Under the pieces are notes generated by a model. The model saw only the letters and a program-made list of their open reading frames with translations. It was not told the DNA's origin and did not search any database. Below are positions 16,862 through 24,220 of a stretch of 64,000 nucleotides of DNA, piece after piece. The position numbers and the translations under genes are program-made. The number at the start of each line of letters is the position of its first letter. The stretch's first letter is position 1. The DNA is from Treponemataceae bacterium (GTDB lineage Bacteria > Spirochaetota > Spirochaetia > Treponematales > Treponemataceae): the NCBI GenBank assembly GCA_024680915.1, contig JAILBN010000023.1:45549-109548 (forward strand), written 5' to 3'.

Positions 16862-18091
16862 TTATTCGTATTTTGAAAATTCCTTTAAATCGATAAATTT
16901 CAATTTATGTGCTGTAAAATAAGAACCATAAATCATAGTAACAACATCAATAACAGCTGCGAAGGAACATATTACGGGAACAACTGGCTTCAGAATTAAA
17001 TAACCTGCTTCAAAACCACGTCCATATTGTAAGCAGATGATAATAAGTGCTGTGTAGACACCCTTGGTTGGTAGTGACCCAAGGCAAAAAGAAAGTAAGC
17101 ATGATATAGCCGTAAGCCAGAGAATATCGGAAGGTGATATGCTGAGGTTAGAATATGATTTCAAAATTACGATAAAAGAAATGATTAAAGTAAGAGCAGA
17201 TCCGCCTCTTGCAAAAACAGAGAAAAAAGGAAGAGAAATTGTATTCGCACGACGTCTTATACCAAGGCAGTCTTTTGTATGCTTGAGAGATACTGCAAGA
17301 GAGATGTTGGAGTCTCCTGTGATAAAAGCTGTCAAAACAGGAGCGATGGAAGCGTATAATATCTTATATGGATGCTTTTCCTTACAAAATATAAAAATAG
17401 CTAATGGATAAAGAATAAAGGCAATGAATATGAAGTTTCCAAGCAGGAGCAGTATGAGACTGTTATAGATACCAGTCTTGACGATTTCAATAAAAGACAG
17501 AAACCATTTACAAGATAAGGCTATGAGTCCAACAGAGATAATCTCAAGGACTATAGAAAGAATATTGAAACAAACCCTGGAAAGAGAATCAAACAAAGAA
17601 ACTGCTTGCTTTGATGCGTTTTTATCTGCAGCACAACCAGCTCCTGCGAAAATTGCGAACAATATGACAGGAAGATAAAAAACACCGTCGATGAAAACTT
17701 CGAAGCTTGAATAAGGGAATAATTTCAAAATGTATTCTTTCATTCCCGTGGTAATGTTTTCTGAAACAACGTCTACAAGAATAGGAATACGTGGGAGTTT
17801 GAAAATAGAAATTGAAGCTAGGCCAAGGAGAGAAAGAATTACGGAAGAGACTATTATGACTAAGAAAGTCAGAAGAAAAGTCTTAAGCATCATTTTTGTT
17901 TTCAGTAATTGAAAAACAGCTACAGAAATACTGAAAAAGAGGAGAGCTGGCAGAATATATCTACCACAACGGATAGTTATATCTGATACTATATTCAAGA
18001 ACTCCGAAGAATTAAGGGCATCTGCCGGAAAAACAAAAGTTGCTATAATACCAAGGGCACAACCAATTATATATTTAATCCATATTTTCAT
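16862..18091 (-). CDS. Dicarboxylate/amino acid:cation symporter (DAACS family)
   Basis: Membrane carrier, 409 aa, with about eight hydrophobic segments and the DAACS landmarks: the hairpin-loop region TGDSNISLAVSLKHTKD (the family's serine-rich stretch is here reduced), SLPFFSVFARGGSALTLIISF where relatives have N.DG(T)A, and LGSLPTKGVYTALII. Such carriers take up glutamate, aspartate or C4-dicarboxylates with Na+ or H+. The substrate is uncertain because the substrate-contact motifs are diverged. It is a single-gene unit with its own terminator. Its promoter contains a perfect palindrome between -35 and -10, so it is probably repressed by a dedicated regulator. There is no good ribosome-binding site at the ATG. 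Confidence 0.8.
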   Translation of the reverse strand: MKIWIKYIIGCALGIIATFVFPADALNSSEFLNIVSDITIRCGRYILPALLFFSISVAVFQLLKTKMMLKTFLLTFLVIIVSSVILSLLGLASISIFKLPRIPILVDVVSENITTGMKEYILKLFPYSSFEVFIDGVFYLPVILFAIFAGAGCAADKNASKQAVSLFDSLSRVCFNILSIVLEIISVGLIALSCKWFLSFIEIVKTGIYNSLILLLLGNFIFIAFILYPLAIFIFCKEKHPYKILYASIAPVLTAFITGDSNISLAVSLKHTKDCLGIRRRANTISLPFFSVFARGGSALTLIISFIVILKSYSNLSISPSDILWLTAISCLLSFCLGSLPTKGVYTALIIICLQYGRGFEAGYLILKPVVPVICSFAAVIDVVTMIYGSYFTAHKLKFIDLKEFSKYE

Positions 18092-18098
18092 AGAGGAA

Positions 18099-18127
18099 AG
18101 AATACCTTAACAGTTAAGGTGCGTCAA
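18099..18127 (-). promoter_or_regulatory. Carrier promoter with palindromic operator in the spacer
   Basis: Minus strand: -35 TTGACG (18127-18122), 17-bp spacer, -10 TATTCT (18104-18099), 8 nt before the ATG at 18091. The spacer is filled by a perfect palindrome ACCTTAAC-T-GTTAAGGT (18104-18120), placed as a repressor site would be. Confidence 0.65.
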
Positions 18128-18153
18128 GTTTATATTACAGAGGACATCTAACT

Positions 18154-18216
18154 AAAAAACCCCGGACAATGATATATGTCCAAGATTTTGGTACATATCA
18201 CAAGGTCGGGGTTTTC
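18154..18216 (-). terminator. Terminator of the nfnAB-like operon
   Basis: Long hairpin: AAAACCCCG at the left pairs with CGGGGTTTT at about 18207-18216, with partial inner pairing of GATATATGT and ACATATC. It lies downstream of the minus-strand gene that ends at 18257. Confidence 0.7.
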
Positions 18217-18256
18217 AAAAATCGGTAACGATAAAAAACTCGATTTCCTTTATAAT

Positions 18257-19753
18257 TTAAGCAAGGTATTCGTTTATTCCGGCTGCGGCTTTTCGACCCT
18301 CGCCCATCGCAAGAATTACGGTCGCTGCTCCTAGCACGATGTCACCACCAGCCCATACACCGTCGAGCGAAGTTTTGGAATTTTCATCGACTGTAATATG
18401 GCCTTTTGCATCAGCATTAAGACCTGGTGTTGTTCTTACCATAAGCGGATTGGAACCGTTTCCGAGAGCGACGATTACTGCATCGCAGTCAATGTCATGC
18501 TCGCTTCCTTTAATTGCGACAGGACTTCTTCTGCCGGAAGCATCCGGCTCACCAAGCTCATACGAAAGTGCCGTAACACCTTTAACCCTGCCGTTCTCAT
18601 CGCCAAGGATTTTTACAGGGTTTTCCAAATAGCGGAAATTAACACCTTCTTCCTCTGCATGGGCTACTTCTTCACGCCGTGCCGGCATTTCATTCTTTGT
18701 GCGGCGGTAGATAACATCAACCTTTTCCGCACCAAGGCGATATGCCATACGGGCAGCATCCATAGCCACATTGCCTCCACCACAAACAACTACGTGTTTT
18801 GCTTCGTACAAAGGAGTGTCCGCATGTTCGCGGTCGTAAGCTTTCATCAAATTAGCACGGGTAAGATATTCATTGGCACTGAACACACCGATAAGATTCT
18901 CACCTTCAATGTGCATGAACTTTGGAAGTCCGGCACCAGTACCGATAAAGGCGGCGTCAAAACCCTGCTCTTTCAAAAGCTGAGGAAGTGTTCCTGTGCG
19001 TCCGACAAGGAAGTTTGTGCGGAACTCGACGCCCATCTTTTTTAGCATATCTATTTCTTTTGCAACGATTGCTTTTGGAAGACGGAATTCTGGGATTCCG
19101 TAAATCATAACGCCACCGGCCTTGTGGAAAGCCTCAAAAACTGTTACTGAGTGACCGGCACGGCGGACATCAGCGGCAACAGTAAGACCCGCAGGTCCTG
19201 AACCGATAATGGCGACCTTCTTTCCTGTCTCTTTTGCAACTTCTGGAATGGTCTGAAGATTGTTTTCTCTTTCGTAGTCAGCAACAAAGCGTTCAAGACG
19301 ACCGATAGAAACCGCTTTCTCCGCACTCTTGTATGTTTTTCCAACAGTACACTGACCTTGGCACTGTTTTTCCTGAGGACAAACACGACCACAAATAGCA
19401 GGCAGGAGGTTTGTTGTTTTGATGATATCAACGGCTTTTTTGAACTCACCTTTTGCAACTTCGGCGATAAAGCTTGGAATAGGAACGCTTACTGGGCATC
19501 CCTTCATACATGGAGCATTCTTGCACTGAAGGCAGCGGTTTGCCTCAACGACAGCCTGCTCTTTTGTGTAGCCAAGAGCTACTTCACTCATAAGGCGGGC
19601 ACGAGCTGTAGGCTCTGCAACAGGCATTTCCTGCTGGGGAATAGCCATTCTGTCTTTTGGTGTTAAATTTCCCGCAGAGATCTTTTCCTGCAGGAGTTTG
19701 TATTCTTTCTCAGCTGATTCAGCAAGCTTTTCTTTAGAAATATAATCTGACAT
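18257..19753 (-). CDS. NADPH-binding flavin/Fe-S subunit, NfnB / GltA (small glutamate synthase) type
   Basis: 498-aa oxidoreductase of the glutamate-synthase small-subunit family. N-terminal double 4Fe-4S ferredoxin region: CLQCKNAPCMKGCPVSVPIP and CGRVCPQEKQCQGQC. Then an FAD Rossmann motif GSGPAGLTVAADVRRAG (about residue 190), an NADPH site VCGGGNVAMDAARMAYRLGA (about 330) and a C-terminal WAGGDIVLGAATVILAMGEG. With the gene upstream it matches the NfnAB pair, which couples NADH and reduced ferredoxin to NADP+ by electron bifurcation. Many databases name such proteins gltA, but no large glutamate synthase subunit is nearby. The start is the ATG at 19753, 19 bp after the partner. Function as Nfn is inference from the pairing. 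Confidence 0.87.
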   Translation of the reverse strand: MSDYISKEKLAESAEKEYKLLQEKISAGNLTPKDRMAIPQQEMPVAEPTARARLMSEVALGYTKEQAVVEANRCLQCKNAPCMKGCPVSVPIPSFIAEVAKGEFKKAVDIIKTTNLLPAICGRVCPQEKQCQGQCTVGKTYKSAEKAVSIGRLERFVADYERENNLQTIPEVAKETGKKVAIIGSGPAGLTVAADVRRAGHSVTVFEAFHKAGGVMIYGIPEFRLPKAIVAKEIDMLKKMGVEFRTNFLVGRTGTLPQLLKEQGFDAAFIGTGAGLPKFMHIEGENLIGVFSANEYLTRANLMKAYDREHADTPLYEAKHVVVCGGGNVAMDAARMAYRLGAEKVDVIYRRTKNEMPARREEVAHAEEEGVNFRYLENPVKILGDENGRVKGVTALSYELGEPDASGRRSPVAIKGSEHDIDCDAVIVALGNGSNPLMVRTTPGLNADAKGHITVDENSKTSLDGVWAGGDIVLGAATVILAMGEGRKAAAGINEYLA

Positions 19754-19772
19754 AATTAATCTCCCGTTTGTG

Positions 19773-20624
19773 TTATTTTTGAAGAGCGTCTGCGGCAGCT
19801 TCCATCTTGCATTTGTGAAAAGCTTCCTGTTCCTGCTGTTTAAAGGACTTCATACGCATCATCATATTATCCCAGTCTACGGCATGTCCGTCGAATTCTG
19901 GACCATCCACACAAACGAATTTGGTTTCTCCTCCAATAGAAACACGGCATCCACCGCACATTCCAGTTCCATCGATCATGATTGTGTTTAAGGAGACTGT
20001 AGTAGGAACATTAAAGGGTTTTGTGGTAAGCGCACAGAATTTCATCATTATAGGCGGTCCGATAGCTACAACCTCTGCAGGAGGTACTTCCTGGCTGCAA
20101 ATAGTTTTGAGAGGTTCTGTGACAAGCCCCTTGGTTCCTGCAGAACCATCGTCTGTCATGATGTAAAGTTCATCAGCCAATTCTCTCATTTCGTCTTCAA
20201 AAATAAGAAGATCTTTATTTCTGGCACCCATGATGACAATTACTTTGTTCCCTATGGCCTTATGAGCTTGAACAATCGGATGAAGAGGAGCTACACCGAT
20301 ACCACCGCCTACACAGACAACAGTTCCTTTTTTTTCTATATGGGTAGGATTACCGAGAGGTCCGAGAATAGCACCCAGCTTGTCGCCGGTATTTTTACGG
20401 GATAATTTAAGTGTAGTGGCTCCAACTGCTTGGAAAACAAGTGCTATCCAGCCGTCAGTAGCATTTGCATCTGCTATTGTAAGAGGAATACGTTCTCCAA
20501 AATCAATATCGAGTTGGACGAGGACGAATTGTCCGGCTTTACGGTTCCGTGCAATATCCGGAGCATTCACTTTGAGATAAAAGACATCTGCTGAAAGCTG
20601 TCGTTTTTCAATAATCGTATACAT
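19773..20624 (-). CDS. FAD/NAD(H)-binding Fe-S subunit, NfnA type
   Basis: 283-aa ferredoxin-NADP reductase-like protein, the usual partner of the NfnB-like gene that follows after 19 bp. N-terminal FAD-binding barrel with RIPLTIADAN; NAD-binding part with VVCVGGGIGVAPLHPI and VIMGARNKDLLIFEDEM; near the C-terminus a 2Fe-2S cysteine cluster, DGTGMCGGCRVSI and KFVCVDGPEFDGH. The same fold is found in PyrK (also encoded in this window) and in sulfide dehydrogenase subunits. The ATG at 20624 has AGGAGG 6 nt upstream. The pair links the NADH, NADPH and ferredoxin pools, fitting a fermentative anaerobe. Confidence 0.87.
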   Translation of the reverse strand: MYTIIEKRQLSADVFYLKVNAPDIARNRKAGQFVLVQLDIDFGERIPLTIADANATDGWIALVFQAVGATTLKLSRKNTGDKLGAILGPLGNPTHIEKKGTVVCVGGGIGVAPLHPIVQAHKAIGNKVIVIMGARNKDLLIFEDEMRELADELYIMTDDGSAGTKGLVTEPLKTICSQEVPPAEVVAIGPPIMMKFCALTTKPFNVPTTVSLNTIMIDGTGMCGGCRVSIGGETKFVCVDGPEFDGHAVDWDNMMMRMKSFKQQEQEAFHKCKMEAAADALQK

Positions 20625-20671
20625 TCAATTCCTCCTAAATGTGTAGATACCCTTATAAAAACAATACTTTA

Positions 20672-20701
20672 ATAATACTGCAAAACTTAATTATTGTTCA
20701 A
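20672..20701 (-). promoter_or_regulatory. Candidate promoter of nfnAB-like operon
   Basis: Minus strand: TTGAAC (20701-20696), 18-bp spacer, TATTAT (20677-20672), about 48 bp before the ATG at 20624, which has its own strong ribosome-binding site. Confidence 0.4.
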
Positions 20702-20744
20702 GACGACATTTTATCACTGTCAGTTTATGCAATAATAAGATTTC

Positions 20745-20773
20745 TTGATACTATTATAAAATAAATATATAGT
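20745..20773 (+). promoter_or_regulatory. Leaderless-type promoter of the glycosylase-like gene
   Basis: TTGATA (20745-20750), 17-bp spacer, TATAGT (20768-20773). The predicted +1 is the A of the ATG at 20780, and no ribosome-binding site is present. Confidence 0.6.
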
Positions 20774-20779
20774 AAACTG

Positions 20780-21637
20780 ATGACAGAAAATCAATGGGAA
20801 AAATTTGTAGTAATAAGAGAAGATTTTAAACAGCGTGTTAAAAGCTGGGATGATGCACTGAAAAAAGTAAAAACAATGGATGGAACAAGCTTTGCCTTGC
20901 TTCAAAAAAAACTTGCTTCTGCAGATGGAGTGCCGGATTATCCACTTGAAAATGGGGTCGTGTATAATACAGCTTTTGATAGTTTTACGGCGGAAAGTTC
21001 GGTAAAACTCATTGTTGTGGGTGACAATCCAGGAAAATCTGAGCAGCTGAATAAAAACCGCATGTATCTGATCGGACAGTCTGGGAAAATTGCTGAAGGT
21101 TTTTTCCGTAACCATGCTGAGCTGGGGATAGATTTCAGAAAAGATGTGTTGGTTTTGAATAAAACTCCAGTTCACACGGCCAAAACAAAAGAACTTGTGC
21201 AGCTTTGTAAGTTGGCGGGAAAAGAAGCAGCGGATATCGTGGCAGAATCACAAAAATATATGGCCGACCTTGCTTTCCAGTTGCAACAGCTTTTCTCATG
21301 CGAAATATGGATCGTAGGCTATGGGGAACTTAAGGCGAAGGGGATTTTCATAGGATATCGTGATTATCTGTACGGATTGTATGCTGGAAACGATGTGTTG
21401 GGAAGTACCAATGCAGAGTGCGGGAAAATGAATGATTTTGAGAAAAGCGTGTTTGTGTATCAGCATTTTTCGATGAATAGGTTCAGCATAGATTTAAAAT
21501 CGATGTCGGAAAACTTTTGCGCAAGGTCTGGTGTAGAAGGCATCGGAATGGTTGCAGGGGGTGTCTATGGTAGAGATTTACGGGAAAATTTACACGAAGT
21601 GGGAAAAGTCCACAGGAAAGAGATATTTGGAAGATAA
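20780..21637 (+). CDS. Uracil-DNA-glycosylase-superfamily-like protein
   Basis: 285 aa, soluble. The centre resembles the uracil-DNA glycosylase fold: VKLIVVGDNPGKSEQ matches the family's motif 1 (G.(D/N)PG..E), and DFRKDVLVLNKTPVHTAKTKEL could be the following strand and loop. The usual motif 2 (HPS) near the C-terminus is not seen, so catalytic activity on uracil is doubtful; it may act on another base or be a diverged member. The N-terminal 70 residues and the C-terminal 70 (SENFCARSGVEGIGMVAGGVYGRD) match nothing I know. First gene of a three-gene plus-strand run with an aldehyde dehydrogenase (15 bp) and a hydrolase. Confidence 0.6.
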   Translation: MTENQWEKFVVIREDFKQRVKSWDDALKKVKTMDGTSFALLQKKLASADGVPDYPLENGVVYNTAFDSFTAESSVKLIVVGDNPGKSEQLNKNRMYLIGQSGKIAEGFFRNHAELGIDFRKDVLVLNKTPVHTAKTKELVQLCKLAGKEAADIVAESQKYMADLAFQLQQLFSCEIWIVGYGELKAKGIFIGYRDYLYGLYAGNDVLGSTNAECGKMNDFEKSVFVYQHFSMNRFSIDLKSMSENFCARSGVEGIGMVAGGVYGRDLRENLHEVGKVHRKEIFGR

Positions 21638-21652
21638 GGAGGCATTGGTTTT

Positions 21653-23035
21653 ATGTCAGATATCGTATCTATAATGGAAAAACAAAGGGATTTTTTCCGA
21701 AAAGGCGGAACAATCTATATCGATTACAGAAAAAAACAACTTCGAAGTCTGCTTTCAGCAATAGAGAGACATGAATCAGAGATACTTGCTGCACTCCATG
21801 AAGATTTGAACAAATCATCCTTTGAAGGATATATAACTGAAGTATCTATTGTGAAGGATGAGATAAAATATACATTGAAGCATCTTTCTAAGTGGGCCAG
21901 GCCGAAGCGGGTAAAAACACCTATTACCCTCTTTCCGGGGAAAAGTTACCGTTACAGAGAGCCATACGGAATTACACTGGTAATGGCTCCCTGGAATTAT
22001 CCTTTCCAATTGACCCTTGCCCCTCTTGTGGGATCTATTTCTGGAGGAAATTGTACAGTACTTAAGCCATCCAATTATTCTCCAGCTACATCGGCGATTA
22101 TCCGTAAAATTATGGCGGAATGCTTTTCAGAAGAGTATGTTGCTGTTATTGAAGGTGGGCGGGAAGCGAATCAGACCTTGCTTCAGCAGAAGTTCGACTA
22201 TATTTTCTTTACAGGCGGTGTTACTGTAGGCAAGCTTGTTATGGAAGCCGCTTCTAAGAACCTTACGCCTGTAAGCCTTGAGCTTGGTGGAAAAAGTCCT
22301 TGTATCGTTGATAAGACAGCGGACATTGACCTGACCGCAAAGCGGATAATGTGGGGAAAATTCGTAAATGCAGGACAAACCTGCGTTGCACCTGACTACA
22401 TTCTTGTAGAGACTGCTGTAAAAGACGAGCTTATGGCAGCGATGAAGAAGTGGCTTGTCAAGTTTCATGGCGAAAAGCCTTTAGAAGATCCTGAGTTACC
22501 AAAAATCATTACTCAAAAGCACTTTGAAAGGCTTTCTGCCCTTGTCGACGGAAAAAATGTGGCAAACGGAAAAGTTGCTTTTGGTGGCTCAAGAAACCCG
22601 GCCACAAGACAGATTGAACCTACTTTATTGGACTCCCCTACCCCCGATTCCCCGGTAATGAGCGAAGAAATATTTGGTCCTGTTATGCCTGTTATTCCAG
22701 TATGTAATATGAATGAGGCCATAGAGTATGTTTTGTCCCGGCCGAAACCATTGGCTCTTTATTATTTTACAAGAGACAAAAAGTCTGAGAAGTATGTGAT
22801 AGCGAATGTTCCTTATGGTGGTGGATGCATAAACGACACATTGATACATCTTGCTACTCCCCATATGCCTTTTGGTGGTGTGGGTAACAGCGGAATGGGA
22901 CATTATCACGGAAAAGAAAGCTTTACATCCTTTACACATGAGAAAAGTGTTTTGAAACGAGGGGCCTGGCCGGATGTGCCCCTTCGTTATCAGCCCTATG
23001 GTGACAAATTAAAGGTAGCTAAGTTGTTTATGTAA
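21653..23035 (+). CDS. Aldehyde dehydrogenase (class 3-like, NAD(P)-dependent)
   Basis: Oxidises aldehydes to carboxylic acids. 460 aa, the compact class-3/YwdH-like size. Motifs: APWNYPFQLTLAPLVGSISGG (cofactor and substrate loop), KPSNYSPATSA, FFTGGVTVGKLVMEAA (NAD site), the general base in SLELGGKSPCIVD, and the catalytic cysteine in KFVNAGQTCVAPDYILV; then EEIFGPVMPV and the C-terminal MPFGGVGNSGMGHYHGKESF. Class-3 members often handle medium or long-chain aldehydes. AAGGAGG lies upstream of the ATG. The C-terminus is hydrophobic-basic, as in membrane-associated relatives, but no definite membrane segment is present. Confidence 0.93.
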   Translation: MSDIVSIMEKQRDFFRKGGTIYIDYRKKQLRSLLSAIERHESEILAALHEDLNKSSFEGYITEVSIVKDEIKYTLKHLSKWARPKRVKTPITLFPGKSYRYREPYGITLVMAPWNYPFQLTLAPLVGSISGGNCTVLKPSNYSPATSAIIRKIMAECFSEEYVAVIEGGREANQTLLQQKFDYIFFTGGVTVGKLVMEAASKNLTPVSLELGGKSPCIVDKTADIDLTAKRIMWGKFVNAGQTCVAPDYILVETAVKDELMAAMKKWLVKFHGEKPLEDPELPKIITQKHFERLSALVDGKNVANGKVAFGGSRNPATRQIEPTLLDSPTPDSPVMSEEIFGPVMPVIPVCNMNEAIEYVLSRPKPLALYYFTRDKKSEKYVIANVPYGGGCINDTLIHLATPHMPFGGVGNSGMGHYHGKESFTSFTHEKSVLKRGAWPDVPLRYQPYGDKLKVAKLFM

Positions 23036-23054
23036 TATACGGGGTAATTTGGAA

Positions 23055-24152
23055 ATGAAAGAAAAGAAAGTAATCTCCAAAAAAAAGATTTTTCTTATTG
23101 TTTTCTGCACTTTGATAGTGCTTTTTGTAGTAGGCGTCTGGATTCTTTCCGTTGCTATTTATAACGAGAATTTCAATCAGCGTTTCACGAGTGACCCACC
23201 TCTTATGTTCGACATTTCCGATTTTGACGGCTTGCAACGAACACAGTTTAAATTCCCTTCCAACAAAGGACAGATTCTTACTGGCTATATGTACAGTTAT
23301 GGAAGCGAGCAGCAAGGAATTGTAGTTATTGCCCATGGATTTGGCGGTGGCGGTCATAACTCCTACATGGATTGCGCAAACTATTTTGCCCGTCATGGTT
23401 ATTATGTATTTGCCTATGATGCTACAGGAAACGATGAAAGCGAAGGCGCGGGCGTAGGCGGACTTCCCCAGGGTGTAATAGACCTCAGCTATGCAATTTC
23501 TTTTATTGAAGGAAACAAGGATTTCAGTAGGTTTCCAATTGTGCTATTTGGTCATAGTTGGGGAGGTTACAGTGTCTGCAATGTTCTGACTTATCACCCT
23601 GAAGTCAAGGCTGTCATAGAGTGTTCCGGTTTCAATAAATCATCTGATATGTTTGAGTCAGAGGGAAAGCTTCAGGCTGGGACTTTTATCTACGTAATGC
23701 TGCCTTTTGTTAAGCTTCATGAGTTTATGAAATATGGAAAATATGCGACAAACTCAGCGATGGACGGTTTTGCTGCATCAAATGCGCCTGTGATGATTGT
23801 CCACAGTGCTGATGATACAGTTGTACCAGTAGAGTATGGCTATGATATCTACTATGATAAATATAAGGATGACAGTCGTTTTTCCTTTGTCCGCTTTGAT
23901 ACAAGGGGTCACAACCATATTTTTGCATCAAAAGAGTATGTTGATTATTTGAAAGAGTTTAATGAAAAAAGCAAAGAATGGTTCAATCAATGTGATTACG
24001 ACTATAAGGCAAGCGAAAACAGGGAAAGATATTTGGCGGATAGAGCCAATTATATAAAGGAAAACTTAGACTGGGATATTAAGTGCAATGCACTTGATAC
24101 GGAAATGTTCGATAAATTTGTAAGCTTTTATGATCAGGCTATAAATCGGTAA
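23055..24152 (+). CDS. Membrane-anchored alpha/beta hydrolase
   Basis: 365-aa serine hydrolase. A single N-terminal membrane segment (IFLIVFCTLIVLFVVGVWIL) with a basic start anchors it, with the catalytic domain probably outside. The alpha/beta fold shows VVIAHGFGGGGHNSYMD (oxyanion-hole region), the nucleophile elbow GHSWGGYS, an acid in IVHSADDTVVP and the histidine in TRGHNHIFAS. The substrate is unknown; relatives are lipases, esterases or peptidases. ATG 23055 chosen; a TTG at 23049 is in frame two codons upstream. 19 bp after the aldehyde dehydrogenase, so co-transcribed with it. Confidence 0.82.
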   Translation: MKEKKVISKKKIFLIVFCTLIVLFVVGVWILSVAIYNENFNQRFTSDPPLMFDISDFDGLQRTQFKFPSNKGQILTGYMYSYGSEQQGIVVIAHGFGGGGHNSYMDCANYFARHGYYVFAYDATGNDESEGAGVGGLPQGVIDLSYAISFIEGNKDFSRFPIVLFGHSWGGYSVCNVLTYHPEVKAVIECSGFNKSSDMFESEGKLQAGTFIYVMLPFVKLHEFMKYGKYATNSAMDGFAASNAPVMIVHSADDTVVPVEYGYDIYYDKYKDDSRFSFVRFDTRGHNHIFASKEYVDYLKEFNEKSKEWFNQCDYDYKASENRERYLADRANYIKENLDWDIKCNALDTEMFDKFVSFYDQAINR

Positions 24153-24164
24153 AGTAGGGAAGTT

Positions 24165-24200
24165 CGAAGTAGGACACTAGCAAAAATGTATCCTACTTCG
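24165..24200. terminator. Terminator between convergent genes
   Basis: Perfect 10-bp stem CGAAGTAGGA (24165-24174) and TCCTACTTCG (24191-24200). It lies between the hydrolase and tex; there is no long T-run on either side. Confidence 0.6.
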
Positions 24201-24220
24201 GGATTTATGGGGTTATGAGC

